Shown: positions 54,501 through 58,041 of the stretch, one piece after another
Position numbering within the stretch: the first letter of the stretch is position 1
How the letters are laid out: each line of letters starts with the position of its first letter
Assembly: GCF_000524195.1 (NCBI RefSeq)
Contig: NW_020170385.1
Coordinates: forward strand, 387,504 to 451,503
Direction: 5' to 3'
From: Echinococcus granulosus
Lineage: Eukaryota > Platyhelminthes > Cestoda > Cyclophyllidea > Taeniidae
Length of the DNA stretch: 64,000 nucleotides
Notes under the pieces: generated by a model
Told to the model about the DNA's origin: nothing
Seen by the model: the letters and a program-made list of their open reading frames with translations, nothing else
The model's database searches: none
Made by a program: the position numbers and the translations under genes

Positions 54501-57500
54501 CTGTCTAGGCTCAGGTGTGCCAAGATCGCGAACCCAAGCAGTCAGCGAGTAGGTGCGTCCGGGCTGTAGCGCCTTACACTCAGGGGAAATGCGAACCACC
54601 CCAGTAGCGAGATTGCAGTCGAAGCACAACTTGTCGGCCTCAGATCCGAAGAGGCTGTACTGTAGAAGTGCATTGTTACCGTCATCGGCATCCCTCGCCC
54701 GTAGGGTTGTTACATAGGCGCCCCTGGGGAGATCGGAGGGTATAACAAGATCACCGTAGGTGTCTATAAATACAGGACTGTTGTCGTTTGTGTCGAGGAC
54801 GTTGACTCGGATGTAGGTAGTCGCAGTTCGATCTAGAGCCCAATCAGGAGTTGCATTCAATGCCATGGCGTTGAGTTCAGACGGTGAGCTGAGTGGTGGA
54901 GGATCCAGAATGTCAGTGACTCTCACCGCCACCAGATAGGACTCAAGTAGCTCACGATCGAGTCCTTGTTTTAGACTGATATGGCCCGTCCGCTGATGAA
55001 TCTAAACAAGAAAAGTGATTCTTACAACTTAAGTAAATGGCGCTAAACAAAATGAAAACCGGAATCGTTAATTAACAAATTGTTATAGGTGAAGCAACCG
55101 TTGTGTGCTTTGAGGCAGCTAACCTTAAAGTAGTCCTTAAAATTCCCCAGAGAGAAACGCAACTTGCTTTCCACATCACCATCTACAGCAATCACTTGGC
55201 CGATAACTGAGCCTTCGGCTTCGTTTTCGGAGACGGAGAAGGTATGTGCACTTGTCTTTGTCTCGTCGATAACAAAACGCGGGGGTACATCAAGCAAGTC
55301 CTCAACAAGGATGGAGGTAGAGCTGGATGCACAGGGTCCAAGAGAATCTTGCAGGACGCAAACACGAATGGAGTACAGGAATGCCGAAAATGTCTCACGA
55401 TCAATGGGCGCCGCAACCTCAAGAACCATCTCCTTGTCAACGGATACATCAGATGTTGATATTCCGCGCAAACGAAATGCCTGATAGGGAGGCACCATCG
55501 TAGTGTTGGTAGCCAGTAACGTTTCCAGACTTTCAATACCATAGATTAATTGGGAAATCTTATTTCCTTTAAAAGGATCGATGAATTTCGCGGCAAAGTT
55601 AAGAACTTGTGTCCCGATTGGCAGGTTTTCGGGAATTCTTATAACAGATGGAATGCTTAAAATTGGTGTAGCAATTTCATTATGTTTTTTGAAGAAGCTA
55701 TCAATGCTTGTCAAGTCAGTCAGAAGATACTCATAATTAGTTCGCTTCCGCTTTTGCTCCTGCACCTTTTCGTAGATACCTGAAGGTTGACAGGACTTGG
55801 AATAAACGCGCCCATAACCTGCCTTCTCCAGGCTGATTTTTAACTCAAAAAGTTGTTCGGACTTGCGACTTCCGTCGGTAGCTTCGAGGTAGACACTCAC
55901 AGTGCTTTCTGGAAGACCAACGTTCGAGCAAATAAGAACCAGCCGCCCAGTATCGTAATCGATTTTAAAACAAGGTTTAGATAGAGTCGTAGACGCCAAA
56001 TGAATTCGTACAGCGACACCCCCCTCTCGATCAAGGTCCTCGGCAAAGAAGCGCCCTAGTTCCAGACCCGATGGCGCCATGGCTTGAACCTGTCCATGCG
56101 GCGTGACGGCCAACCGGGCATCACACGACTTTTCCACAAACACGGGGCTAAACTCGTTTACGTCAAGAATTCGTATGACATAGATAACTATCACACTCCG
56201 TGGAAAAGGGAAACCCGAGTCGGATACTTTTACTTTAACATGAAATTCAGCTGGCATTGTTTCGGCATCAAGAGGTGTCTTTAAAAGCAATGAACCCACC
56301 TTTGAAGTTGAAAAGTTAAATGGCAGCTTGTCCTCGTCAAAGAGAGTAAAAGAGAGTCGTGTGGCTGAAAAGTCGGGATCATGAGCCTCGATATGCAAAA
56401 CCTCACCTCCGACTGGAAAAGACTCTAGAATTGATCGCTCAGCACCGCTGTTGGAAATTACGGGGTCGTGCTCATTATAATCAAGAACAATGATTACAAG
56501 CTTCGAATCAACCATGCTGCTCAAGAGGATGTTATTCCGATCGGCAACTGTAAATGTTATCTCGACTCGGTCAGTGCCCAAAGCCTCCAAATCAATAGGC
56601 TTAGTCACAACAACCGCCCCCGTTTCCGTTATGCTGAAAGGTAACTCATTATCCTTTGTCGAGTGAGAGAACAGGAAGCTCGAATTGTGAGTATGAAAGT
56701 CGAGGTGTGGATTGATGACGTAAACTGTGGAGTTGACAAGGGCGATTTCACTAACAAAAATTTGAATTTCTTGAGGCAGACGAATTTGAAATACAGACCG
56801 TGGGAGAAGTTCCACATCCAAGAAGAGCCGACTGGTCGATGGAATGTTTCTTATGGAAGCAAATTCGGTGTCAACAGCCTCAAGAGTAACTCTAATTCGT
56901 GAATTTAAGGAAAGCATTTGGAATTGAGACTTTAGTTGAAGTAACCATTCCCGTTGCTGTCCAACTTGCACGAGCTCGAAGAAGGCTGCTGCTTCGGGTT
57001 CGAGTATAGACAGTTGCGTATTTTGGGGATCACCGAAGGACTTTACTGTCACGGCTGCATAGACTGTTCCTGCAGCACCGGGATGTTGAATATCCGTGAG
57101 CAAATTAGCAGAAATTTGAGGACTGTCTGATCGAACTGGACGTATTTTGACGTGCACTCGGGCATGGCTGACAAATTCGCACGAAATATGACTCAAATTG
57201 CCCCGATGTCTAGCGAGTACCTTGAAAGAATACTCCTCAAGACCCTCAAACATGGACAAATAAGTAATTTGTTCTATGCTTGTAGACCGACTACGTTTAA
57301 TTGCGAGACTTTTTGTAGGAAAAATATTCCCAGAGCGTGAATCGACACGGAATGGGACCATTATACGTTCTGGTTGAAGAAAATAGTAGATTTGGCCATT
57401 GATTCCTGAATCTGCATCAGTTGCAGATACTGAGCCGATTTTAGTAAACAACGTCGCATTTTCAAATGCGGTTAGCTGAAATACCTCTTGGGAGAAAAAA

Positions 57501-58012
57501 GGACAGTTATCATTTCGGTCAATGAGTCGGATAGTAATATGAGTCTTATTAGAGAGGTATATTGAGGATCTTTCACCAACTTTTTGCGATTGAAACGCAG
57601 CCCGAACATCAAAAGAGTAAACAGACTGTTTTCTAGCATTAAATTCAGCACTATGAGTAGTTCTCAGACGAAGAAAATAAAAGCCACCGAGTTTGGCTGT
57701 TTCGGCCAAAAAAAAAGACTGAATTTCTGAAGTTCCGAGAATGGAGAAAGCAACAGTTCCTGAGGGTCGGCCATTAAAAGGCTCAGGAACACCGAGACGA
57801 GGCTCGTTGGCTGAAATGTAGTAATTTGGACCAATGTCAGGTGGAATGGTTGCTGTATACGCAGCCAAGGGAAAGGAAAATGGTATGATATTTTCCGAAA
57901 CATGCTCGCTAAGAGTTGAAGAGCTGTAGAGAGAGCATGTGATCAGTAGAGGAAAGCAGGACAGCAATAAAGTGCACACACCAGGGGAACCGTGTACGCA
58001 GTCGTAATGCAT
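124..58012 (-). CDS. Fat-family giant protocadherin gene, 5' complete, 3' end outside window (38 exons)
   Basis: Thirty-eight exons joined in consistent phase give about 4,737 residues. Seen in sequence: a hydrophobic N-terminus, about 34 cadherin repeats with recurring LDRE/LDYE, DxD and DxNDNxPxF motifs, a post-cadherin region, an EGF-like domain, a laminin-G domain and further EGF-like domains. Family knowledge: Fat protocadherins are single-pass cell-surface proteins with 34 EC repeats followed by EGF and laminin-G modules; they act in planar cell polarity, Hippo-type growth control and epithelial organisation, by binding Dachsous or other Fat molecules. Inference: one EGF before a single laminin-G domain favours the FAT1-3/Kugelei type over FAT4/Fat. 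The transmembrane and cytoplasmic parts must lie left of position 1. Several repeats are very diverged, so the exact count could be off by one or two. Confidence 0.96.
610..861 (-). CDS. Exon 37: laminin-G domain, second part
   Basis: Residues 4519-4602. After a strong acceptor (TTTTTTTTCCTGACAG) it reads D-LRWWVQLTIDGIHVHSK, then QDILLGAELVHGFRP and a long loop, ending SGFVG. The final Gly is completed by exon 38, which supplies CIRDILIN, the usual GCI motif near the end of a laminin-G domain. Donor GTGAGT; phase 1. Confidence 0.92.
938..1252 (-). CDS. Exon 36: laminin-G domain, first part
   Basis: Residues 4414-4518. LQFTGGSFAHWQV, IVFSIRTRQHSGPLFSVGW, LVNNGNLAVSLVDF and LSDGQWHRVRF are laminin-G strands. 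The acceptor TTATTATCAG sets phase 1. Two donors are possible: GTGGGC (used here) or GTATCA 18 bases upstream (exon then starts at 956), both in frame. Confidence 0.88.
1253..2288. other. Intron 35, 1.0 kb
   Basis: AT-rich, nothing recognised. Confidence 0.85.
2289..2640 (-). CDS. Exon 35: first EGF-like domain
   Basis: Residues 4297-4413. KCDSGSC and RCRCTTDFGGSYC precede a six-cysteine EGF-like domain running from NVCATTVCSAPRICVP to YACLCPLPWTGSNCD. Near the 3' end a 15-base unit is repeated in tandem, giving SEACFSEACF. Donor GTAAGT; leaves phase 1. GC-rich. Confidence 0.92.
2301..2330 (-). repeat. 15-base tandem duplication inside exon 35
   Basis: Plus-strand units agcaggcttcagaga (2301-2315) and agcaggcctcagagg (2316-2330) differ at two positions and encode SEACF twice in a row, between the first EGF-like domain and the laminin-G domain. 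Confidence 0.9.
3433..3819 (-). CDS. Exon 34: post-cadherin region between EC34 and the first EGF domain
   Basis: Residues 4168-4296. No cadherin motif. The block starting VTEEMLESACVLHVADLSP, followed by LGEAIQQELARTLL, DNVFIISARSS and ADLLIAVYD, resembles the conserved segment that follows the last cadherin repeat in Fat proteins of the FAT1 type, ending with a Cys before the first EGF (NSLCAQK). That comparison is from memory of the family, not an alignment. Donor GTAGGC; phase 0. Confidence 0.9.
4811..5359 (-). CDS. Exon 33: end of EC33 and EC34
   Basis: Residues 3985-4167. VVVRAHDNGMTVLHSSVTIT ends EC33 with linker HVSRQSNLPPEI. EC34 is expanded and diverged (FVIDQYDGSIHVKSTTSR is its FxID turn) and ends NGSLSSNNTMFLK. 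Several NxT/NxS sites are present. Acceptor TTGTACAG, donor GTGGGT; phase 0. Confidence 0.93.
5786..6079 (-). CDS. Exon 32: middle of EC33
   Basis: Residues 3887-3984. VEGSEILLGHMAVRDWDAAP and PFSVRAHSVLPTNTAVS match the first strands and the FxID turn of a diverged repeat. Acceptor TGTGGCTATAG lies just after an in-frame stop. Donor GTTAGC is the same hexamer as at exon 1. Phase 0 at both ends. Confidence 0.88.
6705..6746 (-). CDS. Exon 31: 42-base in-frame microexon in EC33
   Basis: Residues 3873-3886 (VDRNGNVVSTSQSE). Acceptor TTTTATTCAG and perfect GTAAGT donor surround an open 14-codon stretch with phase 0 at both ends. Exon 30 would also join exon 32 in frame without it, so it may be a cassette exon. 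The peptide has no recognisable motif, hence the lower confidence. Confidence 0.68.
7453..7815 (-). CDS. Exon 30: rest of EC32 and start of EC33
   Basis: Residues 3752-3872. ITASDPDSGENGRLSFALCE, then a long insertion rich in Ala/Val/Arg (about 35 residues), FLLFSPDREEASLYGFSVCV and the linker IRDTNDCQPQF. EC33 begins YEFYVR. Acceptor GGGCTGCAG, donor GTAAGA; phase 0 at both ends. Confidence 0.94.
7816..9907. other. Intron 29, 2.1 kb
   Basis: AT-rich, nothing recognised on either strand. Confidence 0.85.
9908..10182 (-). CDS. Exon 29: end of EC31 and start of EC32
   Basis: Residues 3660-3751. ELYLTNSLDYEHTPRYFL, IEARDGGTPPLS and IDVNDNPPYF are canonical. A spacer of about 25 residues (TSVNDIVTSTQEPDI) precedes FEVYENSPVGTQIGR. 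The GTAAGT donor at 9906-9907 is two bases inside an alternative GTGTAA and is the one that keeps phase. Confidence 0.94.
10183..12010. other. Intron 28, 1.8 kb
   Basis: AT-rich, nothing recognised on either strand. Confidence 0.85.
12011..12400 (-). CDS. Exon 28: rest of EC30 and first half of EC31
   Basis: Residues 3530-3659. SFSVDRHSGLLRVVQLLDRE, VLVTDGGGLS and LVDVNDNPPRF complete EC30. EC31 runs from ISEVSPTGTLIMRLTAVSLD to EFSLNATTG. Acceptor CTTTGCAG, donor GTGAGT; phase 1 in and out. Confidence 0.95.
12774..13170 (-). CDS. Exon 27: EC29 and start of EC30
   Basis: Residues 3398-3529. VVDVPESASNGTVLFRLSAT, FRVDNKTGDVTLAWELDYE, FRVEARDRG and LDVNDNPPVF make EC29 the most conserved kind of repeat. 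EC30 begins VPENAPIGSLVGKVHATDVD. Donor GTAAGA; phase 1. Confidence 0.96.
13247..13672 (-). CDS. Exon 26: end of EC27 and EC28
   Basis: Residues 3256-3397. VTVVDTSRHTSVAYLTVDV and IDLNDTPPEW close EC27. EC28 shows EIHVPENYLPTDPIFTFSIV, FTISSSGNVYIRRPLDAES and HVDDVNDNSPIC. Phase 0 at both ends, with GTGAGT donor. Confidence 0.95.
13744..13969 (-). CDS. Exon 25: most of EC27
   Basis: Residues 3180-3255. ISIPENLPSGRRIYQMLAHD with DAADEGLLSYSL, then LPFLIDSSGWITVAGPID. Flanked by two 71-base introns, the shortest in the gene. Donor GTGAGT; phases 2 to 0. Confidence 0.94.
14041..14351 (-). CDS. Exon 24: rest of EC26
   Basis: Residues 3077-3179. AFAIDGATGAIRATRDLDYE and the linker VEDVNDCTPSF are clear; the DxD part of the repeat is lost. 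Donor GTATGA splits the codon after FQTDSE (phase 2). Confidence 0.92.
14352..15496. other. Intron 23, 1.1 kb
   Basis: AT-rich, nothing recognised. Confidence 0.85.
15497..15907 (-). CDS. Exon 23: EC25 and start of EC26
   Basis: Residues 2940-3076. VHIRAHDADSSGGNARVVY and PFVVDAQSGEVHLTRPL identify EC25; its linker (HLTLQKLPW) lacks the calcium motif. EC26 begins LNLSCSSIPIAE. Donor GTGAGG; phase 0 at both ends. Confidence 0.93.
15908..18471. other. Intron 22, 2.6 kb
   Basis: AT-rich, with a GGT/GAT-rich patch at about 16548-16582 and a minus-strand open stretch at 18148-18351 that ends in a faint cadherin-linker look-alike. Exons 22 and 23 join perfectly without it. Confidence 0.8.
18472..18635 (-). 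CDS. Exon 22: rest of EC24
   Basis: Residues 2885-2939. EVTLSMPLDREETERYSL, VVASDSGG and the linker ADINDNAPV are all canonical. Acceptor AATTACACAG, donor GTGAGT; phases 1 to 0. Confidence 0.95.
18636..19643. other. Intron 21, 1.0 kb
   Basis: AT-rich, nothing recognised. Confidence 0.85.
19644..19893 (-). CDS. Exon 21: end of EC23 and first half of EC24
   Basis: Residues 2802-2884. IEVSDGLHSATCWVEVEV ends EC23 with the degenerate linker IPSNRHAPRF. EC24 shows VLVPEDAQVGSRIALLATAL and PFSLDSTTG. Donor GTACTT; leaves phase 1. Confidence 0.93.
20092..20439 (-). CDS. Exon 20: EC22/EC23 linker and most of EC23
   Basis: Residues 2686-2801. LSILDANDNTPRF is canonical. EC23 carries a Gly/Asp/Ser-rich insertion (ENGAGDGADSGAAC), then RLTASDSDVNDSLVYRLL and IFRLNATSGVVHWRPPL. 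Phase 0 at both ends. One of the most GC-rich exons of the gene, in an AT-rich setting. Confidence 0.94.
20440..22371. other. Intron 19, 1.9 kb
   Basis: AT-rich, no recognisable feature on either strand; open frames are short and overlap each other. Confidence 0.85.
22372..22575 (-). CDS. Exon 19: rest of EC22
   Basis: Residues 2618-2685. LEIDPISGVVRLSGKLDYEQ and WIVAVDGGSPPLFGRS are highly typical cadherin motifs. Phase 0 at both ends; donor GTTTGT. The linker LDANDNTP lies at the start of the next exon. Confidence 0.94.
22576..24659. other. Intron 18, 2.1 kb
   Basis: AT-rich, no recognisable feature on either strand. Confidence 0.85.
24660..24797 (-). CDS. Exon 18: EC21/EC22 linker and start of EC22
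   Basis: Residues 2572-2617. DVNDERPVF completes the linker begun in exon 17; YKAVVSEAAKIGDVIPLY and ASDADSGLNGQ start EC22. The GTGGGC donor is preferred over an upstream GTCAGG because it keeps phase 0 with exon 19 and gives GLNGQ-IRYYL. Confidence 0.92.
24798..26143. other. Intron 17, 1.3 kb
   Basis: AT-rich, no recognisable feature on either strand. Confidence 0.85.
26144..26265 (-). CDS. Exon 17: second half of EC21
   Basis: Residues 2531-2571, a 122-base exon. VIRVCAPLDYEKANHYNLL and NTAHVSVYIDII form the LDYE strand and the last strand of the repeat. Acceptor CGTATCTAG, perfect GTGAGT donor; phases 1 to 0. Confidence 0.92.
27073..27502 (-). CDS. Exon 16: rest of EC20 and first half of EC21
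   Basis: Residues 2388-2530. VEASDPDLGRNGAVSYQI and LFSIDPMSGRMSLIR are canonical; the EC20/EC21 linker is reduced to VQLAARLGPRF. EC21 follows with VVAESAPPGESVTSV and NPFFLDYKTG. Donor GTGGAT; phase 1. GC-rich third positions. Confidence 0.94.
28148..28523 (-). CDS. Exon 15: rest of EC19 and start of EC20
   Basis: Residues 2262-2387. FSIDQFSGALYATGDT, AELDRETSQVVRLRV and the linker EDINDHVPVF complete EC19. EC20 has an expanded first strand (about 45 residues up to QSNYFK) with an extra pair of cysteines. Donor GTATCC; phase 0. Confidence 0.93.
28869..29206 (-). CDS. Exon 14: rest of EC18 and first part of EC19
   Basis: Residues 2150-2261. VTYYIGEGESSGYFSIDPYTG and FLLRIEARDSDS are typical; the linker FIHSPDLSKQRLVI has lost DxNDN. 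EC19 starts LNVTLVEHFSDNGIPRF. Donor GTATTG; leaves phase 2. Confidence 0.93.
29675..30184 (-). CDS. Exon 13: EC17 and start of EC18
   Basis: Residues 1980-2149. Opens with the linker VHVLDVNDNSPRL, then a whole repeat with RPVDPDAGSAGEVSFRF and LFAIDSASGTLYQRLGGYES, closing with LDDDTNDSPPYF. The start of EC18 ends at LDPDINDS. It is GC-rich compared with the surrounding introns. Donor GTATGG; phase 0 on both sides. Confidence 0.94.
30834..31330 (-). CDS. Exon 12: rest of EC15 and EC16
   Basis: Residues 1814-1979. FFSVDPESGALLLAKPLW continues EC15, whose linker (NVGPGAFSTPLPRF) has lost the calcium motif. EC16 shows VTENTPAGYIV, FAVSTTSGILATLASLDRE and YRLQVQVSSLDG. The donor GTAATT follows ...TAEIE; it is weak but the only one that joins VHVLDVNDNSP in phase 0. 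Confidence 0.92.
31592..31873 (-). CDS. Exon 11: end of EC14 and first half of EC15
   Basis: Residues 1720-1813. ELTITRSLDYESHQEHHF is a textbook cadherin strand; the linker IDVNEFAPLF is nearly canonical. EC15 begins with the motif TPVGSTVGRISAFDPDF. Donor GTCAGT; phase 1 in and out. Confidence 0.94.
31874..34209. other. Intron 10, 2.3 kb
   Basis: AT-rich. Holds a short TAA microsatellite at 32198-32215. Nothing else recognised on either strand. Confidence 0.85.
32198..32215 (+). repeat. (TAA)6 microsatellite
   Basis: Six perfect TAA units in intron 10. Confidence 0.95.
34210..34498 (-). CDS. Exon 10: EC13 end and most of EC14
   Basis: Residues 1624-1719. Starts TNILIEPSVRQPPVF, a degenerate linker. 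The following repeat has an acidic insertion (LEEEAGESGASG) before AVAESILVGSVICSL, then the GDNDSLSHFHLSKHSG turn. Donor GTGAGT; phase 1. Confidence 0.92.
34499..41568. other. Intron 9, 7.1 kb, the largest of the gene
   Basis: AT-rich intron with no repeat family or gene that I recognise. It contains the longest open frame of the intronic DNA (39268-39720, plus strand, 150 codons, unrecognised) and a GT-rich patch near 37470-37560 whose minus-strand translation faintly resembles the end of a cadherin repeat. Size alone makes it a place to look for enhancers or a nested gene. Confidence 0.85.
41569..41720 (-). CDS. Exon 9: second half of EC13 (diverged)
   Basis: Residues 1573-1623. The repeat is poorly conserved: PFAIATLLSHKAVVFLQRW stands where FxIDxxTGxI is expected, and FHEVDVVVSFGSLITTRK matches the YxLxVxVxD strand. 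It is accepted because of a good acceptor (CACTATTACAG), a perfect GTGAGT donor and an exact phase fit (1 to 0) with exons 8 and 10. Confidence 0.82.
41721..44110. other. Intron 8, 2.4 kb
   Basis: AT-rich, except a GC- and CA-rich patch at about 43190-43480 with no open frame that I can place. It may be a repeat fragment; no terminal repeats are visible. Confidence 0.85.
44111..44351 (-). CDS. Exon 8: end of EC12 and first half of EC13
   Basis: Residues 1493-1572. VTARDHGSPPRFT is the late EC12 strand; the EC12/EC13 linker (SFLPPISESALSGDDG) has lost the DxNDN motif. EC13 starts LNLTVSPRTPPGTVLYQIEL. Donor GTAGGC; leaves phase 1. Confidence 0.9.
45272..45483 (-). CDS. Exon 7: core of EC12
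   Basis: Residues 1422-1492. After a low-complexity Ser/Gly/Pro start it shows RVFAVDLDRGANGSVAYEM and YFSVNSITGQVCL, the DxDxGxNG and FxIDxxTGxI motifs. Acceptor TTTTCAG at 45484; donor GTATAT after ...EHVIW. Phases 1 to 0. Confidence 0.92.
45484..48177. other. Intron 6, 2.7 kb
   Basis: Contains, on the plus strand, a possible scrap of a transposase-like frame (47060-47188), a 26-base perfect palindrome (47003-47028) and, directly after them, a GC-rich patch at 47260-47470. The rest is AT-rich filler. Confidence 0.8.
47003..47028. repeat. 26-base perfect palindrome in intron 6
   Basis: The half-site atttatatcaatt is followed immediately by its exact reverse complement, with no spacer. Confidence 0.95.
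48178..48364 (-). CDS. Exon 6: end of EC11 and start of EC12
   Basis: Residues 1360-1421. ITLTDNGYPRRSTQVHATVV is followed by the canonical linker IDDLNDNSPQF. The start of EC12 carries a glycine-rich insertion (EEARGGGGQE) and an extra cysteine pair. Donor GTGAGT at 48176-48177; phase 1. Confidence 0.93.
48365..49598. other. Intron 5, 1.2 kb, with a cadherin-like open stretch
   Basis: Mostly AT-rich. At 48923-49015 the minus strand holds 31 open codons resembling part of a cadherin repeat (see findings); exons 5 and 6 join perfectly without it. Confidence 0.8.
49599..49687 (-). CDS. Exon 5: EC11, LDRE region
   Basis: Residues 1330-1359, an 89-base exon. Contains LRPIDRES, the conserved strand-turn motif of a cadherin repeat, then ADEVNLV which continues into ITLTDNGYP of exon 6. 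Strong acceptor (CTCTCCTCTCAG) and a perfect GTAAGT donor. Confidence 0.92.
49688..51410. other. Intron 4, 1.7 kb
   Basis: AT-rich apart from a GC-rich block at 50683-50800 (plus strand) that could be a fragment of a dispersed repeat. No gene recognised. Confidence 0.8.
51411..51603 (-). CDS. Exon 4: EC10/EC11 linker and first half of EC11
   Basis: Residues 1266-1329. Starts with the calcium linker IDDENDNWP, then YRFHVTEGTPPHTIVATVTG and HFIINPSTG. The donor is GTCTGT, a weak one, chosen because only it restores the motif INPSTG-QIATSLRPIDRE across the junction in the correct phase (1). Confidence 0.9.
51604..53386. other. Intron 3, 1.8 kb
   Basis: AT-rich; only short unsupported open frames. 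Nothing recognised. Confidence 0.85.
53387..53547 (-). CDS. Exon 3: middle of EC10
   Basis: Residues 1212-1265. Reads G-FIVSTRELDAESTPFYVG..., with RELDAES in the LDRE position and WAVVATDGTP as the VxAxDGG strand. Acceptor CTATTGTAG; donor GTAGGT after ...AEVFIQ. Enters in phase 1 and leaves in phase 0, matching both neighbours. Confidence 0.92.
54257..55001 (-). CDS. Exon 2: end of EC8, EC9, start of EC10
   Basis: Residues 964-1211. It begins IHQRTGHISLKQGLDRELLE, completing the strand and LDRE motif of EC8, whose linker LDTNDNSPVF is canonical. EC9 has the RARDADDGNNALLQY motif and an unusual pair of cysteines in its middle (CFDC), and ends in the degenerate linker LRVNAYPPRF. Acceptor CAAG..TTTAG at 55002; donor GTGCGT at 54255-54256; leaves phase 1. 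Confidence 0.95.
55124..58012 (-). CDS. Exon 1: signal peptide, EC1-EC7 and start of EC8
   Basis: This exon carries residues 1-963 in one uninterrupted 2,889-base frame. The ATG at 58012 is chosen because an in-frame TGA sits two codons upstream (58016-58018) and a hydrophobic stretch at residues 11-28 (VCTLLLSCFPLLITCSL) fits a secretory signal. Repeat ends are visible at about 165-172 (IDRNDNCPF), 510-518 (LDYNEHDPV), 616-625 (LDVNEFSPVF) and 904-913. EC2 and EC3 lack a proper DxNDN linker. A Lys/Arg-rich linker of about 50 residues (733-785) separates EC6 from EC7. The donor GTTAGC follows ...KDYFK in phase 0; the next exon continues IHQRTGHISL. It is far larger than any other exon of the gene. 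Confidence 0.96.
57935..58012 (-). other. Predicted signal peptide of the Fat-like protein
   Basis: The first 26 or so residues contain a short polar head (MHYDCVHGSPG) and a hydrophobic core (VCTLLLSCFPLLITCSL) followed by small and polar residues, as in secretory signal peptides. The exact cleavage point is not certain from sequence alone. Confidence 0.75.
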
Positions 58013-58029
58013 TATTCAACGGCAACCTC

Positions 58030-58041
58030 CCTGCACCAACT
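58030..58041 (-). promoter_or_regulatory. Candidate 3' splice acceptor in the 5' UTR (cis- or trans-splicing)
   Basis: Just upstream of the start codon the minus strand reads a pyrimidine-rich tract (TTTATTTCTTTC) ending in TACGTAG (AG at 58040-58041), with a second CAG nine bases further on (ending at 58031). This is a good acceptor 19-28 bases before the ATG. It would join a separate 5' UTR exon, or in a flatworm could receive a trans-spliced leader. No mRNA data are available to decide. Confidence 0.5.
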
